Assembly (NCBI RefSeq): GCF_034043515.1
Contig: NZ_CP138214.1
Location: 5,401,501-5,465,500 of the forward strand
Direction of reading: 5' to 3'
Length of the DNA: 64,000 nt
DNA from: Pseudomonas sp. MUP55
Lineage (GTDB): Bacteria; Pseudomonadota; Gammaproteobacteria; Pseudomonadales; Pseudomonadaceae
Shown here piece after piece: positions 34,494-44,564 of this stretch (position 1 is the first letter of the stretch; every line of letters starts with the position of its first letter). Below the pieces are notes generated by a model, which was given only the letters and a program-made list of their open reading frames with translations, ran no database searches and was not told the origin of the DNA. Position numbers and translations under genes: made by a program.

Positions 34494-35789
34494 ATGGACG
34501 TCACCGCAACCTTGAGCTTGGGCGATCCGCTGGAACCCGCACGCAAGGCCACCGCGCAGATGCTGCAAGAGCGCGAGCGCACCTTTTCGCTGCCGCAGCC
34601 GTTTTACTCTGATGAGCGGCTGTTCGATATCGACATGCAGGAAATCTTCCAGAAAGAGTGGTTGATCGCCGGCATGACCTGCGAAATCCCCACCAAGGGC
34701 AACTACCTGACCCTGCAAGTGGGCAAGAACCCGATCATCGTGATCCGTGGCGCCGACGGCGTGGTGCATGCGTTTCACAACGTGTGCCGCCACCGTGGCT
34801 CGCGCTTGTGCACCAGCGACAAAGGCAAGGTGGCCAAGCTGGTCTGCCACTACCACCAATGGACCTACGAGCTGGACGGTCGCCTGCTGTTCGCCGGCAC
34901 CGAGATGGGCGCCGACTTCGACATGAAGCAGTACGGCCTCAAGCCCGTGAACGTGAAGACCGCCGGTGGCTACATCTTCATCAGCCTGGCCGAAAATCCA
35001 CCGGCCATCGATGACTTCCTGTCGACCCTGAACCATTACATGGAACCCTACGACATGGAGAACACCAAGGTGGCGATTCAGACCACCTTGTTTGAAAAAG
35101 CCAACTGGAAGCTGGTACTGGAAAACAACCGCGAGTGCTACCACTGCAACGCGTCGCACCCGGAACTGCTCAAAACCCTGCTGGAATGGGACGACGTCAC
35201 CGACCCGCGCGCCGACCAGGCGTTCAAGGACCACGTCGCCGCGTCCGCCGCCGCCTGGGACGCCGAGAAGATCCCTTACGCACACGCCAGCTTCGGTTTG
35301 CGTAACCGCATCGTGCGCATGCCGTTGCTCAAGGGCACCGTGTCGATGACCCTCGATGGCAAACAGGGTTGCGCCAAGTTGATGGGTCGCATCAAGAACC
35401 CCGACCTTGGTTCGATGCGTATCCTGCACCTGCCCCATTCGTGGAACCACTGCATGGGCGACCACATCATCGTGTTCACCGTGTGGCCGATCAGCGCCCA
35501 GGAGACCATGGTCACCACCAAGTGGATCGTGCACAAGGATGCCGTGGAAGGCGTGGACTACGACGTCGACCGCATGCGCCAGGTGTGGGACGCCACCAAC
35601 GACCAGGACCGTCGCCTGGCCGAAGAAAACCAGCGCGGCATCAACTCCACCGCTTACCAGCCAGGCCCGTACTCCAAGACCTATGAGTTCGGTGTGGTGA
35701 ACTTTGTGGACTGGTACAGCGAGCGCATGCTGAACAACCTCGGCGCCGCGCCAGCGCCCTACCTTAAGGGCGTGGCCGCACACGAATAA
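34494..35789 (+). CDS. gbcA: Glycine betaine monooxygenase, Rieske oxygenase subunit
   Basis: A 431-residue Rieske non-heme iron oxygenase converting glycine betaine to dimethylglycine plus formaldehyde. The Rieske cluster ligands are in CRHRGSRLC and CHYHQW (residues about 97-121), and the mononuclear iron site is in ENNRECYHCNASH (about 208-220). ATG 34494 fits the family N-terminus (MDVTATLSLGDPLEPARKA); the upstream in-frame stretch is not conserved-looking. Expression is expected to need GbdR with betaine or dimethylglycine. Confidence 0.96.
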   Translation: MDVTATLSLGDPLEPARKATAQMLQERERTFSLPQPFYSDERLFDIDMQEIFQKEWLIAGMTCEIPTKGNYLTLQVGKNPIIVIRGADGVVHAFHNVCRHRGSRLCTSDKGKVAKLVCHYHQWTYELDGRLLFAGTEMGADFDMKQYGLKPVNVKTAGGYIFISLAENPPAIDDFLSTLNHYMEPYDMENTKVAIQTTLFEKANWKLVLENNRECYHCNASHPELLKTLLEWDDVTDPRADQAFKDHVAASAAAWDAEKIPYAHASFGLRNRIVRMPLLKGTVSMTLDGKQGCAKLMGRIKNPDLGSMRILHLPHSWNHCMGDHIIVFTVWPISAQETMVTTKWIVHKDAVEGVDYDVDRMRQVWDATNDQDRRLAEENQRGINSTAYQPGPYSKTYEFGVVNFVDWYSERMLNNLGAAPAPYLKGVAAHE

Positions 35790-35811
35790 CTGACACGCCG
35801 TAGATCGAAAT

Positions 35812-35900
35812 GTGGGAGGGGGCTTGCTCCCGATAGGGATGGATCAGCTTGCACATGCATTGGCTGATACTCCGCTATCGGGAGCAAGCCCCCTCCCACA
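35812..35900. repeat. Family A REP inverted pair after gbcA
   Basis: Arms GTGGGAGGGGGCTTGCTCCC and GGGAGCAAGCCCCCTCCCAC, likely acting as the gbcA terminator or stabiliser. Confidence 0.94.
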
Positions 35901-35981
35901 CTTGTACCAGGCGCTGAACAATATTTGATCAACTCTCACGCGGACCGCTAAAAGCCGGCCCTCCAGCCTTTACCCAACAAC

Positions 35982-36521
35982 TTATCCACAAAGACACCCA
36001 CAGCAATTGTGGGCAAGTACCGGCCCCCTTCAAAATTAAACCAGGAAAATCCGTGACTTATTCAAACCAATGGGTTTAACAGGTCCCTGGTCGTTTTTTG
36101 ATCAAACAACCGCAACCCACGGATTACTTGGCCTGTAGCACTACGCGAACACCTTATCCACAGAAGCACCAACAGACTTTGGGGGCAACTTTACCCACAC
36201 TGTGGAAAACCACGGCAAACCTGCATATATCGGGGCGTCCAGCCCTTTTCAGGGCCGAGAAAAGGATGATTGATCAGATTTTGATCAGACCGAGGAAAGC
36301 CTTTGTTTATAAGGCTTTCAGCCGACAGCGAACATCTTATCCACAGAAGCGCCAACAGACTTTGGGGGCAAGTCTGGACCTCAGTACGGGGAAAAACCGA
36401 GGAAAAACCGCGAGTTAGGCTGGTTGTTTTTCGTACAGAGGCTTACGGGGCCCGATATACAGGGCGTCTAGCCAACCGCGAACAGGTTATCCACAGGCGG
36501 TTCAACAGCGATTGTGGGTAA
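35982..36521. repeat. Array of four 35-bp modules, each with a DnaA box facing an inverted box-like 9-mer
   Basis: Modules lie at 35982-36016, 36154-36188, 36337-36371 and 36487-36521. Each starts with a perfect TTATCCACA, has exactly 17 bases of spacer (with a C-N-ACAG core), and ends TGTGGGCAA, TGGGGGCAA, TGGGGGCAA or TGTGGGTAA. The first and last are inverted near-matches of the DnaA box. Unit starts are 172, 183 and 150 bases apart. Two more box-like sites lie after module 2: TTACCCACA at 36191 and the inverted TTTTCCACA at 36201-36209. The AT-richer gap between convergent gbcA and etfB contains no convincing gene. Confidence 0.85.
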
Positions 36522-36535
36522 AGCACAGGTCCAAT

Positions 36536-36623
36536 GTGGGAGGGGGCTCGCCCCCGATAGCGGTGGGTCAGTTACAGCGCTATCAACTGACACTCCGCCA
36601 TCGCGAGCAAGCCCCCTCCCACA
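36536..36623. repeat. Family A REP inverted pair before etfB end
   Basis: Standard arms, the right one altered to CGCGAGCAAGCCCCCTCCCAC. It ends six bases before the etfB stop. Confidence 0.92.
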
Positions 36624-36628
36624 AGGGT

Positions 36629-37399
36629 TCAGCGTACGACACCTTCTTCTATCAGCAGCTTGAGAATGGCCTCAGCGCCCGCCTCCGGGCTCAGGCCCTT
36701 GAGCACCTGCCCGCCGCCGCCACTGGCCTTGGCTGTAGCGGCTTTCATGCGGTCGGCGCCGCTCTTGGCCTTGATCACCTTCAGGCGCTTGGGCCGGGGC
36801 TTGGCCGGTTGCAGCAGCGCCCCTGTGAATAACTCATCCTGTTCGATCTCGACTTCGTGAGCGGCAAGCTCGCCACGCTGCGCCGGCCCATAGGCGCTCT
36901 GCCGAGGCTTGGGCGCGGCGTTATCCACCGTCGCCAGGAACGGCAGGCGGACCTTCAGGCGCCGTCGCTGGCCGCGTGGCAGCGCCTGCAGTACATGGGC
37001 CACACCGGCGTCGATGGACTCGACGTGAGCCAGCCCCACAATCAGTGGCCAGCCCAGCTGCTCGGCCAACAGGAACGGCAACATCCCCGAACCTTCGCCG
37101 GTTTCCGCCTGGCTGCCGGTAAGCACCACCTGGGCACCGGCGTCGCGCAGATATTCACTCAACGCCGGCAACGCATCGGCGCCTGCCGGCTGTTCCAGCA
37201 CGTGCAATTGCGGCAAGCCCATGCCCAGGTAGCTGCGTAAGGTGGGTTCGTGGATGTCGCCCGCGTGCAGCACCTGCAACTTGTCCCCAGCCATCTGCAG
37301 GCCCAGTTCGACGGCGCGGGCGTCCTGTTCGGCGCGGCGCGGGCGCCCGGAAGTGGGGTGGGCGCCAACGGATACCAGGCTGATTACATTGCTTGTCAT
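36629..37399 (-). CDS. etfB: Electron transfer flavoprotein beta subunit (dimethylglycine pathway)
   Basis: A 256-residue ETF beta-family protein: NVISLVSVGAHPTSGRPRR at the start, then the conserved AEQLGWPLIVGLAHVE and a C-terminal IKAKSGADRMKAATAK (the AKKK-like recognition region). It has an extended Gly-rich tail. It pairs with the adjacent EtfA to accept electrons from DgcAB. ATG 37399 is favoured because AGGGG lies 8 bases upstream. One perfect inverted DnaA box (36824-36832) and one near match (36921-36929) fall inside the gene. Confidence 0.88.
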   Translation of the reverse strand: MTSNVISLVSVGAHPTSGRPRRAEQDARAVELGLQMAGDKLQVLHAGDIHEPTLRSYLGMGLPQLHVLEQPAGADALPALSEYLRDAGAQVVLTGSQAETGEGSGMLPFLLAEQLGWPLIVGLAHVESIDAGVAHVLQALPRGQRRRLKVRLPFLATVDNAAPKPRQSAYGPAQRGELAAHEVEIEQDELFTGALLQPAKPRPKRLKVIKAKSGADRMKAATAKASGGGGQVLKGLSPEAGAEAILKLLIEEGVVR

Positions 37400-37409
37400 G
37401 GTCATACCC

Positions 37410-38630
37410 CTAAGCTGCATCGCGCTTGGCGCCGTTGCGGTGGGCCTCGACTGCTGCGATCAAGGCTTGCAGAATCGCGGCGCTTTCGCCGATCACCGAC
37501 AGGTCGGCACGCTTGATCATGTCGCAACCCGGGTCGAGGTTGATCGCCACCACCTTGTCGCAGGCACCGATGCCTTGCAGGTGCTGGATCGCCCCGGAAA
37601 TGCCCACGGCCACGTACACCCGCGCCGTGACCCAGGTGCCGCTGGCGCCGACCTGACGGTCACGCGCCATAAAGCCATCGTCCACCGCCACCCGCGAAGC
37701 GCCTTCGGTGGCGCCCAGGGCTGCGGCGGCCTGGTGAAACAGGGCCCAGTCCTTCACGCCGTTACCGCCGGAGAAGATGAATTCCGCTTCGGCCATGGGA
37801 ATCGCTGCCGGGTCCACCGCCACCGCGCCGAGGTCTTCGATACGCGGCAGGCTGCGCGCCAGGGTTGTGGATAACTCCACGGGCAGCGCTTCGTGACGGG
37901 TTTCGCTGACGGGCTCCGCACACTCCACGGCGGCGAGAATCAAGCGTGGCAGCGGTCGCGCCAAGTCTTGCTGGCCCGCACCGGCGCGGCCGATGCACTC
38001 CTCACCCTTGATCTGCCACACCCGCGTGGCGGGACGTTCCTTGAGACTGGCGGCGAAGCGTCGGCCCAGTTCGCCGCCACCGCTGCGGCTGTCAGGCAGC
38101 AACCAATGGCGTGGGTTGAACTGGTTATCCACAGCGCGCAAACCTTGCACGCGTTGCTCCGGTGAATAACCTTCGAACTCATGCCCCTCCAGCACCAGCA
38201 GGCGATCAACGCCGGCTGTCGCAAACGCGCTTTCCTTGTGTTCGCCAAACACCACCGCCAGCACGGCGCCGTCACTGCCGGCCAGTTGGCGAGCGAGGCC
38301 GAGCACGTCGCGGTCGTGGCTGCTCAGGCGGCCGCCGACCATGTCCGGCACCACGTTGATGTAGAACGCCGGCGCTGTGATCTGATGCAACGGCAACTGC
38401 ACTTCCACTGCGGCGGCACGCTTGGCCGCGCCGCCCTGCTGGGCGCCACTGCGGTCGATGCGCTTGATACCGTTGGGGCCGATAAATCCCACACCGTGCA
38501 GGTTTTTGCGAATGACGCCGTTCGGCCCCATCCAGCTGTGTTGCGCCGGCTGCATGGCCGCGTGCAGCGGATGCAGGCGGTTACGGGCGATCCATTCGGC
38601 GCGGGGATCGCGGCGGATAATGTCGCTCAT
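37410..38630 (-). CDS. etfA: Electron transfer flavoprotein alpha subunit (dimethylglycine pathway)
   Basis: A 406-residue ETF alpha with an N-terminal extension relative to housekeeping EtfA (about 310 residues). The C-terminal FAD domain is canonical: FSGGNGVKDW, VGASGTWVTARVYVAVGISG and INLDPGCDMIKRADLSVIGE. It should carry electrons from dimethylglycine oxidation toward ETF-quinone oxidoreductase. Its ATG overlaps the dgcB stop by one base. Perfect DnaA boxes at 37866-37874 (inverted) and 38125-38133 lie within the coding sequence. Confidence 0.93.
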   Translation of the reverse strand: MSDIIRRDPRAEWIARNRLHPLHAAMQPAQHSWMGPNGVIRKNLHGVGFIGPNGIKRIDRSGAQQGGAAKRAAAVEVQLPLHQITAPAFYINVVPDMVGGRLSSHDRDVLGLARQLAGSDGAVLAVVFGEHKESAFATAGVDRLLVLEGHEFEGYSPEQRVQGLRAVDNQFNPRHWLLPDSRSGGGELGRRFAASLKERPATRVWQIKGEECIGRAGAGQQDLARPLPRLILAAVECAEPVSETRHEALPVELSTTLARSLPRIEDLGAVAVDPAAIPMAEAEFIFSGGNGVKDWALFHQAAAALGATEGASRVAVDDGFMARDRQVGASGTWVTARVYVAVGISGAIQHLQGIGACDKVVAINLDPGCDMIKRADLSVIGESAAILQALIAAVEAHRNGAKRDAA

Positions 38631-40573
38631 CAATGCACCTCCGCAGGTTCACGCGTGTTGGGCGCTTTGGCCGGTGCCGCGTCTTCGAGCAAGGCGTCGG
38701 CCACCAATTCGGCAATGTCTTTGATCAAGGGGCGCGGTTCGACCACGCCTTCGAGCATCGCCGTGCACTGCGGGCAGCCCACAGCCACCAGTTCGGCGCC
38801 GGTTTCGCGGATGTCTTCCATGCGCATGTCCGGGATACGTTGCTTGCCGGGAATGTCGGTGATCGGCGCACCGCCGCCGCCGCCGCAGCAGCGCGAACGG
38901 AAACCCGAACGTTGCATTTCCTTGACCTCGATGCCCAGCGCCCGCAGCACTTGGCGCGGCGCCTCGTACTCGCCGTTGTAGCGGCCCAGGTAGCACGGGT
39001 CGTGATAAGTCACGCTGGTGCCTTTGTGCTGGCCCAGGTTCAGAGCGCCCTCGCCGATCAGCTCGGCCATGAAGGTGCTGTGGTGCTGCACGAGGTAGTT
39101 GCCGTTGAAGGCACCGTATTCGTTTTTCAGTACATGGAAACTGTGCGGGTCACAGGTGACGATGCGCTTGAAGCTGTACTTGGCCAGGGTCTGGATATTG
39201 CGCGAAGCCAGCAACTGAAAGGTCGCTTCATCGCCCAGGCGGCGTGCCACGTCTCCGCTGTCGCGCTCTTCCAGGCCCAGCACGGCGAAGTCGACGCCGG
39301 CCGCCTTGAGCACTTTGACGAACGCGCGCAGGGTGCGTTGGTTGCGCATGTCGAAGGCACCGTCGCCGACCCAGAACAGTACGTCGGCACTGCCTTTTTC
39401 GCTGAGCAGCGGCAGGTTCAGATCCGCCGCCCAATTCAACCGGCCGCCGGGTGCGAAGCCGCCAGGGTTGTCGGTGGCGATCAGGTTTTCCAGAACTTCG
39501 GCGCCCTTGTTCGGCGTAGCGCCTTTTTCCAGGGTGAGGTGGCGACGCATGTCGACGATGGCGTCAACGTGCTCGATCATCATCGGGCACTCTTCCACGC
39601 AGGCGCGGCAGGTGGTGCATGACCACAGGGTCTCCGCGTCCACCAAGCCATTGACGATCGGCTGGTGCGGGTTGCCGCCGTGTTCGCCAATTGGCTTGCC
39701 TGGATACGGGCTCCCGGCGAATTTTGCATCGGTGCCGCCGGCCAGGCCGACCACCATGTCCTGGATCAGCTTTTTCGGGTTCAGCGGCTGGCCCGCGGCG
39801 AACGCCGGGCACGCGGCTTCGCACTTGCCGCACTGCACGCACGCGTCGAAACCAAGCAGTTGGTTCCAGGTGAAGTCCTTGGGTTTTTCCACGCCCAACG
39901 GCGCGGTTTTATCGCTGAGGTCCAGCGGCTTCAAGCCGGTGGAGCGGCCGCCGCCGAAGCGTTCGGCACGGCGGTGCCAGGCCAGGTGCAGCGCACCGGC
40001 GAAAGCGTGTTTCATCGGCCCGCCCCAGGTCATGCCGAAGAACATTTCGGACACGCCCCACAGCACGCCCACGCCGAGCAACGCGGCCAGCAGCCAGCCA
40101 CCAAAATCAGCGGGCAGGATCCCCGCCACCGGCAGCGTCACCAGGAAAAAACTGACCGAGAACGCCATCAGGCTTTTCGGCAGGCGCATCCACGGCCCCT
40201 TGGACAGGCGCGAAGGTGGGTTGCGCCGACGCAGGAACATGAAGATGGCACCGACAAACATCAGCACCGAAGCCAGCAACAAGGCGTAGCCGAGGATGCG
40301 GTTGTGCAGGCCGAAACCGTGCACCAGCACCGCCAGCAGCGCCGACAGCACAAAGCCCAGGGCCGTGGCCACGTGGGTATTGGCGATGTATTTGTCGCGG
40401 GCGACCACGTGGTGCAAGTCGACCATGTAGCGCTTGGGCATTGCCAACAGGCCGCCGAGCAGGTCGACTTTGGCGGCGCGGCCACGGCGCCACATGTTCG
40501 CCCGGCGCAGGGCACCGAGGACGGCAAGGCCCAGGGCGGCAAACAACAGAATAGGCAGCAAGGTGTTCAACAT
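38630..40573 (-). CDS. dgcB: Dimethylglycine catabolism membrane iron-sulfur protein DgcB
   Basis: A 647-residue protein with about five membrane helices in residues 1-190 (LLPILLFAALGLAVLGAL and following). A two-cluster ferredoxin domain follows, with CVQCGKCEAACP near residue 248 and CTTCRACVEECP near 325. Two CCG-type modules follow (YHDPCYLGRYN, RCCGGGGGAP, GCPQC), as in heterodisulfide reductase-like proteins. It probably shuttles electrons between DgcA, ETF and the membrane. ATG 40573 follows GGGAG. Confidence 0.95.
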   Translation of the reverse strand: MLNTLLPILLFAALGLAVLGALRRANMWRRGRAAKVDLLGGLLAMPKRYMVDLHHVVARDKYIANTHVATALGFVLSALLAVLVHGFGLHNRILGYALLLASVLMFVGAIFMFLRRRNPPSRLSKGPWMRLPKSLMAFSVSFFLVTLPVAGILPADFGGWLLAALLGVGVLWGVSEMFFGMTWGGPMKHAFAGALHLAWHRRAERFGGGRSTGLKPLDLSDKTAPLGVEKPKDFTWNQLLGFDACVQCGKCEAACPAFAAGQPLNPKKLIQDMVVGLAGGTDAKFAGSPYPGKPIGEHGGNPHQPIVNGLVDAETLWSCTTCRACVEECPMMIEHVDAIVDMRRHLTLEKGATPNKGAEVLENLIATDNPGGFAPGGRLNWAADLNLPLLSEKGSADVLFWVGDGAFDMRNQRTLRAFVKVLKAAGVDFAVLGLEERDSGDVARRLGDEATFQLLASRNIQTLAKYSFKRIVTCDPHSFHVLKNEYGAFNGNYLVQHHSTFMAELIGEGALNLGQHKGTSVTYHDPCYLGRYNGEYEAPRQVLRALGIEVKEMQRSGFRSRCCGGGGGAPITDIPGKQRIPDMRMEDIRETGAELVAVGCPQCTAMLEGVVEPRPLIKDIAELVADALLEDAAPAKAPNTREPAEVH

Positions 40574-40605
40574 GGTGAAGCTCCCACAGACCACACAAAA
40601 CTAAT

Positions 40606-40693
40606 GTGGGAGGGGGCTTGCCCCCGATAGCGGTGGGTCAGCTACAGCTGTATCAACTGACACTCCGCCATCGGGGGCAAGCCCCCTCCCACA
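40606..40693. repeat. Family A REP inverted pair between dgcA and dgcB
   Basis: Its spacer (GATAGCGGTGGGTCAG...ATCAACTGACACTCCGCCATC) is nearly that of the pair at 36536, indicating recent copying. Confidence 0.94.
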
Positions 40694-40709
40694 TTTGAAC
40701 CCAGTCGGC

Positions 40710-42770
40710 TTAGAAATCCTTGCAAAGGCGCAGGGCGTCATAGATCGCAGCGTGGGTATTGCGCTGGGCCACACAGTCACCGATGCGGAACAGCAAGTAC
40801 CCCTCGCCCGCTTCGCTCAGGCACGGCTGCGGCTTGATCGCAAACAGGGCTTCGACGTCAATCTGGCCCTTGTTGCGCGAACCTTCCTTGAGCCCGTAAT
40901 AGATCGCCTCGTCCGGACGCACGCCGTTCTCCACCACCACCTGGTCCACCACGCGCTCTTCCTTGGCCCCGGTGTATTCGTTCTCCAGCACCGCCACCAG
41001 CTTGTCGCCCTCGCGGTAGACCTTTTCCAGCATCATGTCGCCGGTCATGATCACTTCCTTGGGGTACATGCTGCGGTAGTAGGTCGGGAACGACGTACCA
41101 CCGATGGCCACGCCCGGCTTGATGTCATCGGTGACGATTTCCACCTGGCTGCCTTTGTCGGCCAGGAAGTCCGCCACCGACATGCCGGTGAATTCGCAAA
41201 TGGTGTCGTACACCAGCACGTTCTTGCCCGGCGCAACCTTGCCGTCGAGCACGTCCCAACTGCTCACCACCAGGCCTTCGGCAGCGCCCCAGTGTTCGTT
41301 CTGTTCGATGAACGGATGCCCGCCGACCGCCAGCACCACCACGTCCGGGCGCAGGTCGAGGATGGTGTCGGCGTCTGCCGCCACACCCAGGCGCAGGTCG
41401 ACTTTCAAGCGCGCCAGCTCCAGCTGGAACCAGCGGGTGATACCGGCGATCTGGTCGCGCTGCGGCGCTTTGGACGCCGTGGTGATCTGCCCACCGATAA
41501 ATTCTTTCTTTTCGAATAGGGTCACATCGTGGCCACGTTCGGCGGCGACGCGTGCGGCCTCCATACCGGCCGGGCCCGCCCCCACGACCACCACTTTACG
41601 CCTGGGCCCGGTGGATTTTTCGATAATGTGCGGCACACCCATGTATTCACGGGAGGTCGCGGCGTTCTGGATGCACAGCACATCCAGGCCCTGGTACTGG
41701 CGATCGATGCAGTAGTTGGCGCCGACGCACTGTTTGATCTGGTCGATCTGGCCCATCTTGATCTTGGCGATCAGGTGCGGGTCGGCGATGTGCGCACGGG
41801 TCATGCCGACCATGTCCACATAGCCGCCTTCCAGAATGCGCGTGGCCTGGTTCGGGTCCTTGATGTTCTGCGCGTGCAGCACCGGGACTTTCACCACTTC
41901 CTTGATACCGGCCGCCAGGTGCAGGAATGGCTCCGGTGGATAACTCATGTTCGGGATCACGTTGGCCAGGGTGTTGTGCGTATCGCAACCCGAGCCCACC
42001 ACGCCGATGAAGTCGAGCATGCCGGTGTCGTCGTAATACTTGGCGATCTGCTTCATGTCCTCGTGGGACAGGCCGTCCGGGTGGAACTCGTCGCCGCACA
42101 GGCGCATGCCCACGCAGAAGTCGTCGCCCACTTCGGCGCGCACCGCCTTGAGCACTTCCAGGCCGAACTTCATGCGGCCTTCGAAAGTGCCGCCCCATTC
42201 ATCGGTACGCTTGTTGACCCGCGGGCTCCAGAACTGGTCGATCATGTGCTGGTGCACGGCGGACAGCTCGACGCCATCCAGGCCACCGGCCTTGGCACGG
42301 CGCGCGGCCTGGGCGTAGTTGCCGATCACGCGCCAGATTTCTTCCGGCTCGATGGTCTTGCAGGTGGCGCGATGCACCGGCTCACGTACGCCGGACGGCG
42401 ACATCAGGGTCGGCCAGTTGAAGCCGTCCCAACGCGAGCGACGGCCCATGTGGGTAATCTGGATCATGATCTTGGCGCCATGCTTGTGCATGGCGTCGGC
42501 CAGGTTCTGGAAGTGCGGGATGATGCGGTCGGTGGACAGGTTCACCGAACTCCACCATTCCTGGGGGCTGTCGATGGCCACCACCGAGGAGCCGCCGCAG
42601 ATGGCCAGGCCGATGCCGCCCTTGGCTTTCTCTTCGTAGTACTTCACATAGCGGTCGGTGGTCATGCCGCCGTCGGTGGCATACACCTCGGCATGGGCGG
42701 TACTGAGCACGCGGTTGCGGATGGTCAGTTTGCCGATCTGGATCGGCGCAAACATTGCTTCGAAAGCCAT
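40710..42770 (-). CDS. dgcA: Dimethylglycine demethylase subunit DgcA
   Basis: A 686-residue FMN/FAD iron-sulfur enzyme of the 2,4-dienoyl-CoA reductase / trimethylamine dehydrogenase family. The N-terminal TIM barrel (residues 5-350; FAPIQIGKLTIRNRVL, MIQITHMGRRSRWDG) is followed by a 4Fe-4S motif region (CVGANYCIDRQYQG) and a dinucleotide domain starting KVVVVGAGPAGMEAARVAA near 390. It demethylates dimethylglycine to sarcosine. GAGGA precedes ATG 42770. It heads dgcA-dgcB-etfA-etfB, itself downstream of the DUF5943 and dipeptidase genes. Confidence 0.95.
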   Translation of the reverse strand: MAFEAMFAPIQIGKLTIRNRVLSTAHAEVYATDGGMTTDRYVKYYEEKAKGGIGLAICGGSSVVAIDSPQEWWSSVNLSTDRIIPHFQNLADAMHKHGAKIMIQITHMGRRSRWDGFNWPTLMSPSGVREPVHRATCKTIEPEEIWRVIGNYAQAARRAKAGGLDGVELSAVHQHMIDQFWSPRVNKRTDEWGGTFEGRMKFGLEVLKAVRAEVGDDFCVGMRLCGDEFHPDGLSHEDMKQIAKYYDDTGMLDFIGVVGSGCDTHNTLANVIPNMSYPPEPFLHLAAGIKEVVKVPVLHAQNIKDPNQATRILEGGYVDMVGMTRAHIADPHLIAKIKMGQIDQIKQCVGANYCIDRQYQGLDVLCIQNAATSREYMGVPHIIEKSTGPRRKVVVVGAGPAGMEAARVAAERGHDVTLFEKKEFIGGQITTASKAPQRDQIAGITRWFQLELARLKVDLRLGVAADADTILDLRPDVVVLAVGGHPFIEQNEHWGAAEGLVVSSWDVLDGKVAPGKNVLVYDTICEFTGMSVADFLADKGSQVEIVTDDIKPGVAIGGTSFPTYYRSMYPKEVIMTGDMMLEKVYREGDKLVAVLENEYTGAKEERVVDQVVVENGVRPDEAIYYGLKEGSRNKGQIDVEALFAIKPQPCLSEAGEGYLLFRIGDCVAQRNTHAAIYDALRLCKDF

Positions 42771-42785
42771 GGCACGGTCCTCGGC

Positions 42786-43316
42786 TTACAACGGTTTGAC
42801 GGTGAACAGGCCATCGTCGTGGCCCTCTTCGGAGCCTCCGTAGACTTGTTCGGCCACAGTGCGAATCTGGCTGCCACGCGCTTGAAGGATCTGGTCCATC
42901 GCGCCGGCAAACCAGCCGGTGAACATGTAATCCACCTTGCGCCCGACCTTGCCGTACACGTAGACAAAGGCCGAATGTTCCAGCGTGACGCTGGCGGTGC
43001 CCTTGTCGAGGTCGATGTCCTGGATCTTGAACAGGCCCCAGCCGCGTTGCGACAAGCGTTTCATGTAGTGCTCGAACACTGCGACGCCTTCCAGGCCATG
43101 GCATTCGGCTTCTTTTTCACACCAGTGCCAGGCGGACTTGTAGCCGGCCTTGTAGAGAATCTCGGCGTAGGCCTCGGCGCCCAGCACTTCTTCGATGCCC
43201 ATGTGGTTGTTGACGAAAAAATGACGGGGCACGTACAGCATGGGCAGGGCGTCGGAGGTCCAGACACCGGTTTCGCTGTCGACTTCGATTGGCAATTGCG
43301 GGGCGATCTTGGCCAT
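42786..43316 (-). CDS. DUF5943 / 4-vinyl-reductase-fold protein of the dgc operon
   Basis: A 176-residue cytosolic protein without signal or membrane segment. It resembles the conserved PA5397-type gene found just upstream of dgcA in pseudomonads and has features of the V4R/heme-NO-like fold (YEILYKAGYKSA-like EILYKAGYKSAWHWCEKEAE, GWFAGAMDQIL). Such domains bind small hydrophobic or signalling ligands. It lies 15 bases before dgcA in the same operon, and GGAG precedes its ATG. The function is unknown; a role in assembling or regulating DgcAB is inference. Confidence 0.85.
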   Translation of the reverse strand: MAKIAPQLPIEVDSETGVWTSDALPMLYVPRHFFVNNHMGIEEVLGAEAYAEILYKAGYKSAWHWCEKEAECHGLEGVAVFEHYMKRLSQRGWGLFKIQDIDLDKGTASVTLEHSAFVYVYGKVGRKVDYMFTGWFAGAMDQILQARGSQIRTVAEQVYGGSEEGHDDGLFTVKPL

Positions 43317-43368
43317 GGAAACTTAACTCCAGAAAAATTCGTTGTGGTGTTGCCGATGGGTGTCTGGC

Positions 43369-44346
<978 letters not shown>

Positions 44347-44466
44347 CAGGCGTCCCCTTATTGGCGATTCATGCGCCGAATCGTCTGCCGGCGCTTTGGG
44401 GCCAGCATATGCCCAGGGGCCGACGGAGCCGGGTGCAAAAACGACAGGGGAATTGCCGAAAGCGTC

Positions 44467-44480
44467 AATCTGCGACAAAG
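44467..44480. promoter_or_regulatory. TCTGCGACA motif upstream of the dipeptidase-dgc operon
   Basis: AATCTGCGACAAAG lies 121 bases before the dipeptidase ATG. The same core occurs at 34283 (gbcA/gbcB) and inverted at 60205-60219 (betT/betI). A GbdR half-site is suspected. Confidence 0.35.
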
Positions 44481-44564
44481 CCTGTGTGGACATGCCTGAC
44501 TGGCGGCTGTTCTTTGTCTGACGCTTGAGCCAGAATTCGGCATCACCTGATATGAGACGGCGCA

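Noticed and set aside
36098..36418. 106-codon open frame across the DnaA-box array
   Set aside because: Its two similar peptide stretches (YPQKHQQTLGA and YPQKRQQTLGA) are just translations of two DNA modules; there is no ribosome site and no family resemblance.
35982..36521. The DnaA-box array as the chromosomal replication origin
   Set aside because: No dnaA, dnaN, rpmH, parA/parB or gidA nearby and no long AT-rich unwinding element; the flanking genes are betaine catabolism genes.
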